From assembly GCA_022457155.1 (NCBI GenBank), contig JAJGOT010000464.1, positions 603,501 to 667,500 on the forward strand: a stretch of DNA of 64,000 bases, given 5' to 3'. Under the pieces are notes generated by a model. It saw nothing but the letters and a program-made list of their open reading frames with translations. It made no database searches and was not told the origin of the DNA. This stretch comes from Cladopsammia gracilis. Taxonomy: Eukaryota; Cnidaria; Anthozoa; Scleractinia; Dendrophylliidae. Within the stretch, counting starts at the first letter, position 1. Every line of letters starts with the position of its first letter. Below, piece by piece: positions 42,091 to 56,700 of this stretch. Made by a program: the position numbers and the translations under genes.

Positions 42091-45000
42091 CTTGTTCTTG
42101 ACATAACGTTTTGAGAAAAAAAAAACAAGTAATTTAAGAATTCAGATGGAAAATAATATTTTTTGAATCTGCATAATTTAGGCATTTAGATGGCATGTGA
42201 AGCCGAGATGCGCTTGCTCTGTTGCATTGTTTATCGTTTTTTCGTTTGAATCAGAATGTCTAAATTTTTGTGCCCTCTGCTCTAAAAAGGAGAGAAGGCG
42301 GCTGACTACTTCCCTTTACAGACAATATGACTTATCGGCGCAATTAACTCTTTCACTCCTATTCAATAATGGAGACATGAGGCGTAGTTCTAACTTTTGA
42401 GTCTGTAGACGAAATCCTATAGCCCGTTTCGCAGATACAGGATTTTGCCCCCAGGGCATCCCATAATGAGCATTTAAATTAATATATTCCTTTGTTTTCA
42501 ATGTTCATTATGGGATGCCCTGGGGGCAAAATCAATATGGCTGCCGTATCTGCGAAACGGGGTATATGTTGTAACCATTCAAGTGAAACGTCTTTGGCAG
42601 TACTTAATTTGCATGGTATCATTTGTTTTTCATTAATTCACAAATTAAATGATATTGGGATTTTTGTTGAATTTTGATTTTTGGCACCCTTGGGGGTAAT
42701 ATTAGAACCTGTCTAAAATCATCCAATCCTCAGGACATGGATGGGGGAGTAAATCGCCAAATAATTATTTATTCGAGGCTACGGTTCATGCAAGAACTCG
42801 ACTCGCGTATAAACTAACTTGATTACCTACCTACACAATATTTCGCTTTCATTGCAAACGTGGTTGGCTGAAGCTTGTACACGAAGAAAACCATAACAAA
42901 GTCTCACTTGAGCCTGTACTTTAGTGAAGCAGCAGTTTCCATTCCAACTGAAACACACGTTTCGCATGGCAATGCCGTCTTCCAGAGTGGGGTGACCTCC
43001 TTGAAGCCAGCCGGGAGCCTGGGTTCCACAAGTCCATGGATTCTGGCAGGAGTCTGGTATCTGAAAAGAAGTACGGTGGAAACAGATGGTTTTCACTCAT
43101 GTGACCTTCAGTCCTGTGGGACTCAAATGACAAAGGCCATGGCGGCCATATTGGTGCACATAACAAAAGAAGTTCATTAAATTTTTTTTGTAGATGTGCA
43201 CCAACATGGCCGCCGTGACGTAACGTGAAAACCACCTATCGTTCGGAAAAGCAAAAACAAAAGATGACTCTCGTGTTACATTAGAGTTGAGCTCAAACAT
43301 TAAGCATTTAATTTTCTCTTTCCGGTCTATTTTCTGTACTAAGGTGGCTGTTAGTACAGTTTTTGGTTCATTGAATTAAATCTGACGATATTCATTATAC
43401 AATTAAATTAGCTCTTAAAATAAACAGCAGTTCTTTCCTGTGGTGTTGTAAGTATAAAAGTAAAAAAAAAAGAATAAATAACAGTTTTTAAAGAGGCTAC
43501 ATATGACGCCGAGTTCGGGAACCAAACCAGGGCCACATTAATTGGAGGGAGGCGAGCGCTCTCACCACTGGGTCATTCCTGCTCCCCATTCAGTATTTTA
43601 CAAACTAAATCTTACGATATTTCATATAGTTAGGCCTTGTTGTGAGTGAAGAGTGATTGGTCTTCCGCGTGCCTTTTCTTACAAAATTGGCGCGCGATCA
43701 CTTCAATGACCAATTACAGCTATCCAATTACAGCTTTTTGTAATTGATCAGGATAGCTGTATAAATAAATTGGACACCTACGTTACGCGCGTCAATCAGG
43801 TGCCCTTCAATGGGTTCCTTTTTGCTGTTTCTCTACTGCATGGTTTCAAACTTATAGAAAATTATATGCCTGACGCGTTTTAGTACAATAAAGTCCACAT
43901 AGATTTTTCAATCTCCAATTTTGTTATTGATGCGATTAAGTACAATTCAGGGATAATCGTGCTCGTATCGTTCTCTCGCTTCATGCTTGGCCTATTTTTA
44001 ATTACTTGCCCGATTACTCCCTGAATTGCACTCCACTCAGTCCTATTGCTATCTAACAGTTTGAAAGAGAACGAACAAACCTTCATGGGTTCTTTTGTCA
44101 CGTGATCAATAAAGCGGTACCACTGGGTCGGATTAATGTCACTGTCATTTTGTGCGGACTCCTGGTTTTTTCCTTTATGAAGTACCTTTCGTGCCTTACT
44201 CGTTATGTCCTTGTACTCGGTGCACATGGTTTTTTGACCTTTAATAACAAAAACAGAGAAACTTACTCATAAATGATATCCTCTGTTCTCTTCGACATCT
44301 GGAAGACTTACTTACTGTGCACTTTCAGCATAAATCTATGATAATCAGCGCCATGTTTGTTGCTGACAAACACAGTCTATCATGACCGAGCCGTCATTAG
44401 TTTGATTGACAGCTGTCAGATTCAACCTCAGGTCCCAAGAGCTGTTCTGAAGGACGACGCCATCTTTGACCCAGGCTACAAACGGTTCAGGATATCCGAA
44501 AGGTTCAGGACAGAGCAGGCTTGTAGGACTGCCGTTAAACACATCTTTCGTTGTCGGAATCTTTGGTTTGTTTTTCAGAAAGGCTGGGTAGAGAGAACAT
44601 TCAATCAGTTTACGATGCTTGCGATTGTAAGTTGGCAACCACATGCAAATTCAACCCCCCCCCCCCCCCCCTTCCCCGAGGGGTGGGAGGGTGGGGGTTA
44701 CTCTGTATGTTTATGCTGCCGGGTCGTTTACCGCTCAGTGGTACTCTATACCAGACCATGTTCAGCTACATTTTGCAACCGAGTATTAGACATTTTTAGT
44801 AAGAAATGTATGGAGCGGCCATCGTGGTGCCCAGCTTTATGGGCACCAACATGGCGGCCAAAAATTCAAAGTTTTAATTGCACCAAAAATCTCATCACAA
44901 AATAATGTTTTCACTATAAATGCCATTTAATCGGCTTTTAAACATCTATAATACGAAAATAACTTTCAACTTTTTCAAGTTTGTTTATTTTCTCGGTTTA

Positions 45001-47714
45001 TTTGAAATAGCGTGACGTATTGCATGACACATTTAAAACCTTCATCAATCGGAAGCAAAACATCGTTAAAACCTGAAACTTTTTGTGAAAGATTATAACA
45101 CTGGTATCCATATATCATGTTAGAAACAGCTTTGTAGGACGTATACTTTTTTATGACGTCATGTGAAAACCAAGAATATATCCTAGACAAAACTGTTTGA
45201 AAATCATACCCTTGACAGTGGCACATACCTATATAGCTTATATATAACAGTACCCCCCCCCCCCCCCCTGGGGTTAATATATCGTACCTCTGCTTTCAGA
45301 GTAAACTTCAACTTCGCACAACGTAAGAACCATGCTATTTCCCAGAATCTTGATGTTCAGATATCTTCCAGTCTTCCTCGGTTTGCAGTAAAACGAGGCT
45401 TTAAGCAAAGTGGCCATTGAATACGGTCCACCACATCGCGGATTGGAGTTTCCGTTATCCGTCAAACTGTTACCTTATCAAAGAAAGCAACATAAGCAAT
45501 ATTTATAGTGAAGACATTGGGAAAATAAACAGTTTTTAGCTCGAGAATACGCGAAGCGTTGAACGGGTTATAGCAATGGGGCAAAATTTTACTCGATCGG
45601 TCGATCGGCTATTAACATTGACACAAACAAGTAAGCAAGGCTGATACTACGTAGGGCATTTAACGCTAAAACGACATGATGGAGCCCAAACTGAAAGCCA
45701 AAAGGCAACCGTGGCGAGCTGTTTCGACCTGATTGGATTTCGTCAGCACGGTGTAGCAGCAAAAAGATAGAAAAATCAGCACGAACGCCACTTTTTCTAC
45801 CATAGATCCTACGTACTCCAGCAGCATTTTCGTTCGCAGTCGTTTGCTCCTTGTTCTACTATTAAAATTGAGTCTGCGATATGTAATGGTCACCTGTCAT
45901 ACCTATGGGGATGGCGTTGGAGGGAGAGCTCGAGAGGAGGGTGGGGAGTTAGACGCATTAGTGGTGGGGGTCGGTGGAGCAACACGCCCAGGGGAGGGTC
46001 GGGTCGGTGAACATTGAGCCTGCGATATGTAATGGTCACCTGCCTTAATACTCATGGGGATGGCATTGGAAGGAGAGGAGGGTGGAGAGTTGTACGCAGG
46101 TGGTGGGGGTCGATGAAGCAAACTATCTAGGAGAGGGGTGGGTCAGTACGGTTCGTATTCAGGAGTCGGCTCATAGCAGCCTTTGATTTCATTACATTAC
46201 ACCTGGGCCCGGTTGTTCGAAAGCCGATTAACGCTAATCCCGGATTAAAAGTTAACCGAGCATTTCATTTCTTTGTTTAAAAATGTCTTCAAAAGGTCAT
46301 TTGTAGCTAGTTGTGAAGACAAGTTAAAGTCGAAACTGAAGGCCAGAAAACTTTGCAAAATTTTCAATTATTGAGTTGTTTAACTGGATTCAAAACTGAC
46401 GCTAATCCTGGGTTAGCTTAATCGTGCTTTGAATAACCCATCCCTGGTTTGCTCAGTTGATAGAGCACCAGTCTGCAGGGCGGGAGGTCGCGGCAACCAA
46501 CATTCAGGGTCTTACCACGTAGAAATGGTGGACCTGTCTCCGATGGGGACGGAAAAGAACCACTGGGGACGTAACAAAACCCTGCCGTGACCATCTCAGT
46601 GCCATATATTGTTCATGGGTGGGGTGGGTGAGATGAGATCAACAATGGACCGATAGCGGTTGCCTTGAGCTGACGTCCGATCACATTCTCATAAGTGTAT
46701 ATAAAGCGCAATGAGACATGTGATATATATGTGCTATAAATAACATATTGATTCATTCATTCATTCATTCATCAATTATAATAATCAATAACGATTTGGT
46801 CAAACATAAGCAAGCAAAAACAAACGATAAAAACCGACGTTTCGGTGTCATCACTGCCAACACTGCTTCAAATACTTTTGTCATTTACATTTTATTCACA
46901 AGTTACCTTGACAATGGCGTCATGATGACACCGAAACGTCGGTTTTAATCGTTTGTTTTTGCTTAATTATAATAATCCCGTATTTTTTCGCGAACGGTAT
47001 GTTTGTTTTTGTTTGAGGCAGCTAACGCCGATTTCTACGCTAGGATACCTGTTTGCACGTCAGTGTACGATGGCAAATGGCACTTAGAGGTGAAATGAAG
47101 CTTTCCTTCCCATTCTCTTTATAGTGTGCTTAATCCCTCTTTTCCCGGAAAACCACAAGGGAGAAAACAACTCTCATAAATTTAATAAAATTGTTTACAA
47201 AATAGGGAGTGAGGACCAGTATCCCCTTCCGCGGGTTTTACGTTCACATACCATAGCTACATAGTGACTCAGATACAGATCATGAACAAAAACGATAACA
47301 AATAACATACAACAAAGAAGTGAGTTTGGCTACATAACCATTAGACTGTTCATAGTACCCTATTTTTCCGTGTGATCCGTCGAGGTCGATCGCTGGTTCG
47401 AGTTGCCGCCATTTTGGTTTTTCATGGCGAGCAAAAACTGGGGAGAGTGCAAATATCCCGACGGAAGGGCGTTGTGGGTTAACAGCGTGAGAGGTGGGGG
47501 AGATAGAATAGGGTGGCCCGATAAGGCGGGGTCTGCGTATCTTATAAACATAGGTCAGCAATACTTATGTGAAGATATTTGCACTAATAATAGGCCTTTA
47601 TCACGCGGCGGCCATGTTAACTCGGGCGGGGCGTGATACCGGCCTATGCATAGCTTAACAGAGCACAACTGAGTTAAAATTTCCTTTAGTAACTGGCGAT
47701 TATTATTATTATTC

Positions 47715-47761
<47 letters not shown>

Positions 47762-50700
47762 TATTGTTATTATTATTACCATTATTATTTTTATTATTTC
47801 CTTACCAACTCGGATTTCTATGTTGACGAGTCTCTCCAGCAACGCAACCCTGTTTACTATGAAGACCTCAGAGACTGACTGACTAGGTCCCAGGTCTACC
47901 CGCCACCACGGATCTATTTCTCTAATTGTGTGTGTACAACTCGAGTAGTCATATACACCATCAGAATTTCCGTCAACACCTCTTTTGGGGCCGCCTGATT
48001 GAGCTGATGAAGACTGACTCGCCGACTTGTGTAAGGCGAGGTTTCCTGATGAAGTAAATACAAAAATTTAATTATGGGAAATTAAAGTTATTTTAAAGAA
48101 TAACCCATGCCTCATTTCAAGGTTCATTTTTTAAAGTGAGAGCAAGTGTCAATCAAGAGAAAATAATCTAAGGGAACATACTTCCCATACATGGGCCTCT
48201 TACAATGTAAGTTAATTTTAATCTATTATTACTTCGGTGTCATACTGCGTGGGGTAGCGTGGTTATTTTAAGGCTGACTCCTGAATGGTCAGTTTAAATC
48301 ACATCATGTAATTTTAGAGTTGGCGGTTTTGTTGATTTTCACAGCCTCCTCACACAACATGCGATTTCCCTTCGCTGCACAAGCAAAATACTCCAGCAAT
48401 AATGAGAACTATATACTATATCAGAAGCTCATAACAGTGATTAGCTTCTGGATTTATGATATCTAATCTCTGTACTTGGAATAAAGACCGTGCTGGTCAT
48501 GGGAGCGAGAATACAAATAACCTTCACAGCGTGGGCACAATCTGATATTAGATTGAAAATAATCATGGGGCACGGGGTTTTGTTCTCTTAGATCATATCT
48601 CTTGTGTCAATATAAGCACATTTATCCGCGCAGAGACTGTGTATTATCAGACAACATAATATCATAATTAGTAGTATAATGTTTAATAATTTTTGTCTTT
48701 TCCATGTTGTAGAGTGTTACGTTTAATCAGGCCATTACACCAGGCTTTTGTAATAACCATTTTAAACCCCAAATTGACCTGGAATCTAGCCTGCGTAGCA
48801 GGCGCATGAAAATAATATGGGCGCAAGAAACTAACGGGGTGCCCAAGGGAGACACGCGCTCGCGCACCCATTCTTTCTTGCGCCCACATTATTTTCATGC
48901 ACCTGCTACGCAGACTACCTGGAATCCGAGATGACTGGTTCTTTATTTAACCATACAGGTGAGCACGCCCCCACATTGATTTTTTTGGCATCTAATTAAA
49001 TCAATTTACACCAGCGGCCGAAACTCCGTTGTGTTTTGTCAAAACACTTCATTACCCAATTGTCACCGTTGTCATCTCGATCTACTCAGGATCAAGGATT
49101 CTGGAAAACGACAAACAAGCAAACTGCGAAACTATTATTTAACGGTACGCGGGGTAAGCGCGGGCAACAAGAAGTGCATGTCAAACGGGGAAACATTTAC
49201 TGTGTCGAACGCAGAAAACGGTCAAACGATTTCAACCCATATCAGTTCATAACAATTGCGAAAACTCGTACAGCCGCTGCCGAGCTTGGTAAAAGGCCGA
49301 ATCGTAGGTAAACGATCGTAAGCCACGTTGTCCATGACGGATTTATTTGTTTTGCTCCTGATTCTGCATCCTCCACAGGCGTCCATCCTTATACTAGCGT
49401 GGCGCGCGGGGAGTTGTAGGAGTGATACACTGCACTCACACCCATTTACCCACACTAGACCGGTGTCTGGGGAGTGGGACGAGCCAGCTCCTCACTGGTT
49501 AAATACAGTCATCATATTTCACCTGACTGTTTAGGGTATTTATACTGAGAACCCACAAAATTCCCAACTGGCAAAGTGAGACAAGTCCCAACCAGGGAAT
49601 TCCCAACCAAGTTCCCTGGTTGGGACTTGTCTCACTTTGCCGGTTCACACTAGGGACCAAAGTGCACTTGAAGTGCTCTTCTCAAACTCATTAATAATTC
49701 ATGACGAGAACACAAAGGAAATCACTACCGTGAAGGAGGTTTTGAAATCGTTTCTTAATTTGCATAGATTTTGGCGATTTTATTCCTTCGTTTTCTCCGC
49801 ATTTAACGATCAGTTTGAGAAGCTATATCAAACACTCGAAACAGTGTTTCATCAGATTTCCAAACACCTTGAAGTGGTTTAAAAAAACTCGGCTGCGCCT
49901 CGTTTTTCCAATCCACTTCTCGGTGTTTGGAAATCTGATGAAACACTGTTCCTCGTGTTTGATATATTACTTGAAAATCAAGTAGACTTGAGGTCTACTT
50001 TGGAAAGACGAGACAATAGATTTTCAGACACGACTGCGCACAGCGTGCGTGTTTAGATGCAAATTACTTGCGAGCACAAGTTGATATGCAGTTGATTAGC
50101 TTGATAAACCAAGTTGCTGCTGACTAAAGTACGATTTGCATAAAACGCTAAGTCGATAATATAACTTTTCTTATCAAGTCAAGTTTTATTTGAACTTAAT
50201 TCAACAAAAAGTCGTCTCAGAACCTGGTGTAACACTATGCTCACTTTTTGTTAATTTTTAAAAACATGTTTTTGTATTGAATGCGCGCATGGTTGTAGTG
50301 TTTTTGATCGGCTAAGCCTGAGAATTACACTACAACCTTTTTTTCTCAACGTAGAATTTTTTAGCGGAGCACTCGCCGGGCCGAAGGCCCGGCTGCGCAG
50401 CCCGATACTCATAGAACCTATGCCCGTCATTTTTCATGGTCATGGCTAGCGGAATGTTTCGCGGGCGCGCCTCCGTGACATGTGTCAGTGGGTCAGTCGG
50501 TCGCGCAAGGCCAACTCACGGGCGCGTATGACGTCGCAAAACATGCGCGTATGACGCTACACGCGCGGCTACACAGCCGTCAGCTCGGTAAACACTTTTT
50601 AAAGTTTTAAAAAAGTTGGATCTTTCGCAGTGTTTAGCGGAGCATTAAAGACGTTACTTCCCTGCATTTTTTCGCGGTTTGCTACTCAAGACAGGGATTC

Positions 50701-53700
50701 TAATTAAGGGGAATACTCAGAAGTCGCTTTAGTGGAAAAAGAAGAGATTTCGGGGATAAAATTTTGCTTCGAGGAACCCTCATACGTTTTTATCAATGCA
50801 GGAGCAATGCGGGGAGATGCCTTGTTTTTATTACGGATTTCAGAAACGAAGAAGCGGAGTTTTAATGAATTTCCAAGCATGCAGTCCAGTGACTTAAAGG
50901 TAAAATAATCACATTTTTCGATGGGAATTTATGTTGATATCAATTTTTGATTGACATTTTCTTTGTGTTCTCTTAAATTTTGGAGACCTGTTTATGAAAC
51001 GTGCTCAAATTAAGTCGTGTTGTTATCTTGAATTTCATCGAGGACAGCTCTGCCTTGATGCGCTATAAATGGTACGTGTTTTACTTTTAAACATAAACTA
51101 ATGAAGATTTGAATAAAATTTTTCGAAAGAAGATTGTGTTGTCCATTGTTTTGTGCTTGTTCATTCATTACATAGATTGAAAAGCGATTTTAGCGGAGCA
51201 CTTGCCAGGCCGAAGGCCTGGCTGCGCAGCTCCATACTCATAGAACCGATGCCCTTCATTTTTCATGGTCATGGCTAGCGGAATGTTTCGCGGGCGCGTG
51301 TGCCCACCGCCGCCCTCCGCCGTCGCGCAGGACTAGCTTGCCTTCGCGCAGGACTAGCTCGCGGGCGCGTATGACGTCGGAAAACATGCGCGTACGACGT
51401 CATGTTGAAACCAAAGCGAGGCTTTGTTTTTCGCGCGGTTACAGGCCGAATGTCACGACAGCTAGAAAAACACTTTGATGTTTTACTGTGAATTTACTAA
51501 GCGGAGAAAACCGTTTAAATTAAAGGCGTTATTTCCCTGAATATTTCGCGGTTTGCTACTCAAGACAAGGATACTAATTAAGGGATACTCAGAAGCCGCT
51601 TTAGACGAGCTTTCAGGGATAAAATCTTGTTTTTTATCAATGCCTGAGATGTTTTTTTCTACGGATTTCAGAACCAGAAGCGGAGATTTGAATTTCCAAG
51701 CAAGCGAGGGACTAAAGGTAAAACAGATTACTGTTTTCGATGAGAATTTATGTTGATATCAATCTGTGAGTGACTTTTTATTGGTGTTATTGTTAGTTTT
51801 GGAGAATCGATTTTAAAACGTGCTTGAATTCAGTTGTATCGATCTCTTGAATTTCATCGAAGAAAGCTTGAACTCGATGAGCTATAATTAAATGGTACGC
51901 GTTTTGCTTTTAAACGTAAACTAATGGAGATTTCAATAAATTTTTTCGAAAGAAGATTGTGTTGTCCATTTTTATGTGTTTGTTCATTCATTAGATAGAT
52001 TTAAAGGCGATTTTATATAAACAAAACAAGACTGATTTTATAGTACAGTTCCATCTTCACTCGCATCGCCTTATGCAAATATGTTTGTGTATTTTTGCAA
52101 TTTCTGATTTTCAAATCAGTTTCTCGAGCAATTTTTGACAAACAAAAACTGTATTTTATTCGGAAAGTAGTGGCACTAGTTATTCCAGAAAGAGAAAAGT
52201 TGTTTTTGTGAACTTTTGTACGGTCTATAAAAATGTACTGTGCAGACGGTCGCGTAATATTGTTTTTGAGAATTGCTAAAATTGAAAATAGCCCATTCGT
52301 CAATCTTAATTCTTGTGCTTCCAACCTTTCACCTTAGTTAAGCTTGTTCAAAGTGCGACGCTGTTAGGCTTGGGCTATCTATATATATTATGTAAACAAA
52401 ACAAGACTAAGATTTTCTGTCTTCACTCGCGTCGCCTTATGCAAATATGTTTGTGTATTTTTGCAATTTTGATTTCCAAATCAGTTTCTCAGGCAATTTT
52501 TGACAAACAAAAACTGTATTTTATTCGGAAAGTAGTCGTACCTGTTATTCTAGACAGAGAAAAGTTGTTTTTGTGAACTTTTCTATGGTCTAAATGTACT
52601 GTGCAGACGGTCGGGTAATAAGTTACTGTTTTTTGAGAATTGCTAAAATTTAAAAATAGCCCGGTCGTCAATCTTAATTCTTGTGCTTCCGACCTTTCAC
52701 CTTAGTTAAGTTTCACCTTAGTTTAGCTTGTTCATAGTGCTACGCTGAACAAGATTAGGCTCTGCCTATCTATATATATTACCCTAAGTCGGCTTGTAAT
52801 ACGCCTTCCAATACAACAGCTAAAGTAAAACTTGAGATCCTGCTTGAGAGTCTTTTTGAAGTCGCCCGTGACTCCAGAATCGTAAACCAAAACGCAGAGG
52901 GCTCGTTCAAAGTTGCGCGCCCACGTGCTTTTAGCTGCACGGCTGCACTGTCATTGGTCAAGTGCGTTCCCAAGTAAGGGGTAGACCTTACTTTGAACTG
53001 CACTTGGATCCTTTTGTTTTACGCATATTGCCAGGGCAATAAAGAAACTAAAAAGTGCGGTCATTAAAACGTTCACACTCTAGGTACGTGCCATTCAAAA
53101 AGACGTTTTTGATAAAAAAGAAGGGAAATATGGAGCTTATATAGAAAACGAACTATTGCAAATTATTTCACTTTTTAATTGCATTCAGTTGATATTAATT
53201 TTTACCCCTGATACATTTTACAAAGAGATTTAAACGTGTAAATAAATCAGATGAGTGCTTCTATTAAAACGTAAGTCAGAGTTAGAAAACACTCTTATAG
53301 AAAGGAGTTCACACCACAAGTACGTGCCAAGTGCACTTAAGAGCCCTAGTAAGAACCGGCCTATTATCATATGACCCGTACGTCCCTGCGAACCTTTTCT
53401 TTGCAAAACCATTGATGAAAGTTCCGTATGAGGACCGCACGCATTTGCGCCAGCGGGGCCGGAAAAAGCCGTACGGCCCTACTACAAAAGCGGAGGGCCT
53501 CGCGCGTAAAAATTTCAAGTAATTTTGTCTCCAAATTGGTCATATGATAGTAGTAATAGAACGTCATTTTACTCCGTTTTACTGCCTAGCAAGTGCCTAG
53601 TCAATGACGTCACAATATACCTTCCTGCATACTAATAAACGGAATCCCTTTTCATGACGTCAATACCTATTCCTTTTGTCTTGTTGTATACTAATTTGGA

Positions 53701-56700
53701 TTTCCTGCATACTCATTTGGATAGGTAAGTAATTATTTACCTATACCTATACCAACACAATAGGAACAATAGACCGGCCCAAACTTGCCCGCTATATACC
53801 AAATCACTTCAAAACTAAACACGACTGACACACAGTCAGATATCCTCAGACATAGAGCAAAACAACATGCCTTGACCAGGACTCGAACCTGGGTTACTGC
53901 GGCCACAACGCAGTGTCTTAACCACTAGACCATCAAAGCTGTGGATATTATAACCGAATAAAACTAATAAGAGGGTTCCGAAACATTCAAGTTTAGAACT
54001 GAATACAACTGCGCAGTATCAAAAACCGCTTCTTATTCGTATTTACCGCAACATTCTTATAACCGCTTCATCGCTAGACTCTAGGTCGATTTTCAGTTTC
54101 CCAGCGCTTTATTTCTTTACCGATCGCTTTCAAAGTTCAAACTTTTAATTATCCGAACACTGAACTCTAAATTTGCAGGGAAAATTAGCACATCGGAAAA
54201 ATAAACAAAGCAGCCAATTACATGTGCGTGCTAAAACGATAAAACAGCACTCTGTTCAAGTTCAAATAAATTGAATAATAACAGAACGCATTAAGGTTTC
54301 ATCAAATCATTATGTCAACAATAGCTGTTTTATTTAGAACAACTCAAATCCATGTACTACACAAATGATAAGGAAATCAAGAAAAAAATGTTAGAATGAA
54401 ATAATGGACGTAGCGCGAATTCACTATAAGGCCGTATTGCAGTCCTAAAGCTTTGTTGGCTTTTTTCGGTAGCATGCTCATTTCCCCTTTTGTCTCTATC
54501 TCCACATGCCTGCGTCTTCCCAATCCTTAATACTCCCCTCTCTCGTACTATTTAACAAGCATCTCCAAATGCGAAAAAATCTTTATTTTCACAAGCAATT
54601 AGTCGTCACAAAAAACTGGGCGGAAACCTTTCACAGAATTACGATCTCGATATTCTAACCCTATTTCACATCAAGATCTGCTAGCTTAGCAGCAGGTCCC
54701 GCCGGGTTTAAAACTTGCTTGAGCTTGATGTAATGAAGGGCTGGTTTTCCAGCCTACATGATCCATGATGTCATGTAACTATACTTCCGCCAGCGCCATT
54801 GAGACTGCCGCACCACTTCGAAAACCATGTAAGGTGAAATGGCTGCCAGTAAACCTATGACCCACGTCTCTTACATATGGGTTGAGACGTGCTTGTGCTG
54901 CCGACGATTCAAGTCGATCCTGAGAGACACCTCCCGTCTTCAAGACGGAGCGAAAAACATACCCAGATAACGAGATTCCTATTCGACGACACACCTGGTA
55001 GTAGCATTCGAGGCCCCATACTGGGCAAACCGCCTGTTAGAACCTCTCTTTAAAGCAAAAACATTTTTGTCCCCTGAGCGCAGGGTCTTTGTGAGGCAAT
55101 GGTTGAACAATAGTCCCGAATCGTCTGGGAATCGCAAAATGTCAGATGCTCTTGTTTCAAGAAGGTCCGATGCCTTGTCTCCCGCAAAAAAATAGGCACT
55201 TAAAGAATGCTTGGTCCCTTGCTAGTACGTATATTTCTGTACTACTGAGTTTTTTGTGTTCAAGGAGCTGCGTTAGCCGGGATATGGCGTGATATAACCT
55301 CCACGTCTGCCACAAAAATTGGTTCAGCCTGCCTAGGTGTGGCTCTTGCTTTTAATTGCTCTTCTTTAACATCACGTATATATGTCTTTCCCATATTAAG
55401 TGCTGCCAACCACTCCGTCCCTCGTCCATTATCGGCAAAAATCGATCGGAGCTTCCCAATTGTTGAGTCTACCGTACCTGAGGCAAGTCGTGTGGGACAA
55501 TCACAAAGTCCCCTTCCCTGCCCATGCCGATCGATTTTCAGCCATGCAACTTAACGAATGGACTTGCGTTCTTCCGCCTTGATCTTTCCAGATCAAAAAC
55601 GCGATTACATCATTCGGTTGTGCTGACGCTATTGATTGTGGATTCGAACGGGACAATAGAAATGCCTCCAATTCTTTCTCTAAAGCGCTCTTCTGCTTCG
55701 TATACTTGGACGCTCCCCGTTGTCGGGCTAACTGGTCGACTCTTGCTGCAATCGCTTGCTCGTCTACACTACGACGTTTCTTTCTTTGATCACTCTCCAT
55801 AAGTAACGTTTTGCGCGCATATCCACATTGCTGGCAGAACCAGAAACTCTCATCGTTTGGGTATCCGCACTGTGGACACGCAACCGAGGCTATGAATACC
55901 TTTGGAACTCGCGGCAAAGGCTGAAAGTCGAAAGAAACCTTTTTACCACACGTTTTGATATCATATTATTCATAGTACACCTTAATAATATCATCGTCCT
56001 AAGCTTTAATTAAGTATTACTGATACTGTTCTTACAATTTTACATACTAGTTGAGTCAGTGTCACTGAGGTTCGATCATGTGCATGTGCCATGACACATG
56101 ATCATCTGTACATTGTCCTTCCCGAACTTTTTCTTTTTAACACATTAGCGATTCTACAAGCCTATAATGTCACACGGTATGGCGTTGGCCTAAATCCGGC
56201 CTTAGATGGCGCCTCGATGACTCCCATCTCACCTGGCAAGCCCAGCCGAATCGAAATCCGATGTTTGGTATAACATTCGAGGCCACCAAAACGGTTGAGA
56301 CAGGTTTCCGGCACCACCATTGTGTACGAGAAGCCAAACTTCCCTAAGAATTTCATTAGCGGGGCAACCAAACAAAACGGCGGGAAAACATAAGGATTGG
56401 TCAACGGAAACTTCTCATCGGCGAGGTCTTGTGCAAATACATTGATGCCCCACGAGTTTGGACTTGCGCACGGTGTAAAATGCGGCAACGGATTGCCCGA
56501 GTGATCCTTAACTACATTAGAATCGAGCGCCATGCCATAAGATCGAAGGAATGTCCCGTAACACCACCAAAGTGCTCTTCGATCAGTCGCCAGGACTTGG
56601 CGGTCAACCTGCAATCTGACGCAATCACAACCCTAGAAGAGCAATCCGCAGCATTTTCGGACGAAGGGACATAAGATAGTTTAATTTGAAGATTCTTTTG

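Noticed and set aside
44645..44700. C-runs (also 18029, 45254 and 11301) and G-run at 21263 as structural signals
   Set aside because: Homopolymers of this kind are common in such genomes and error-prone in assemblies; no further support for G-quadruplex function.
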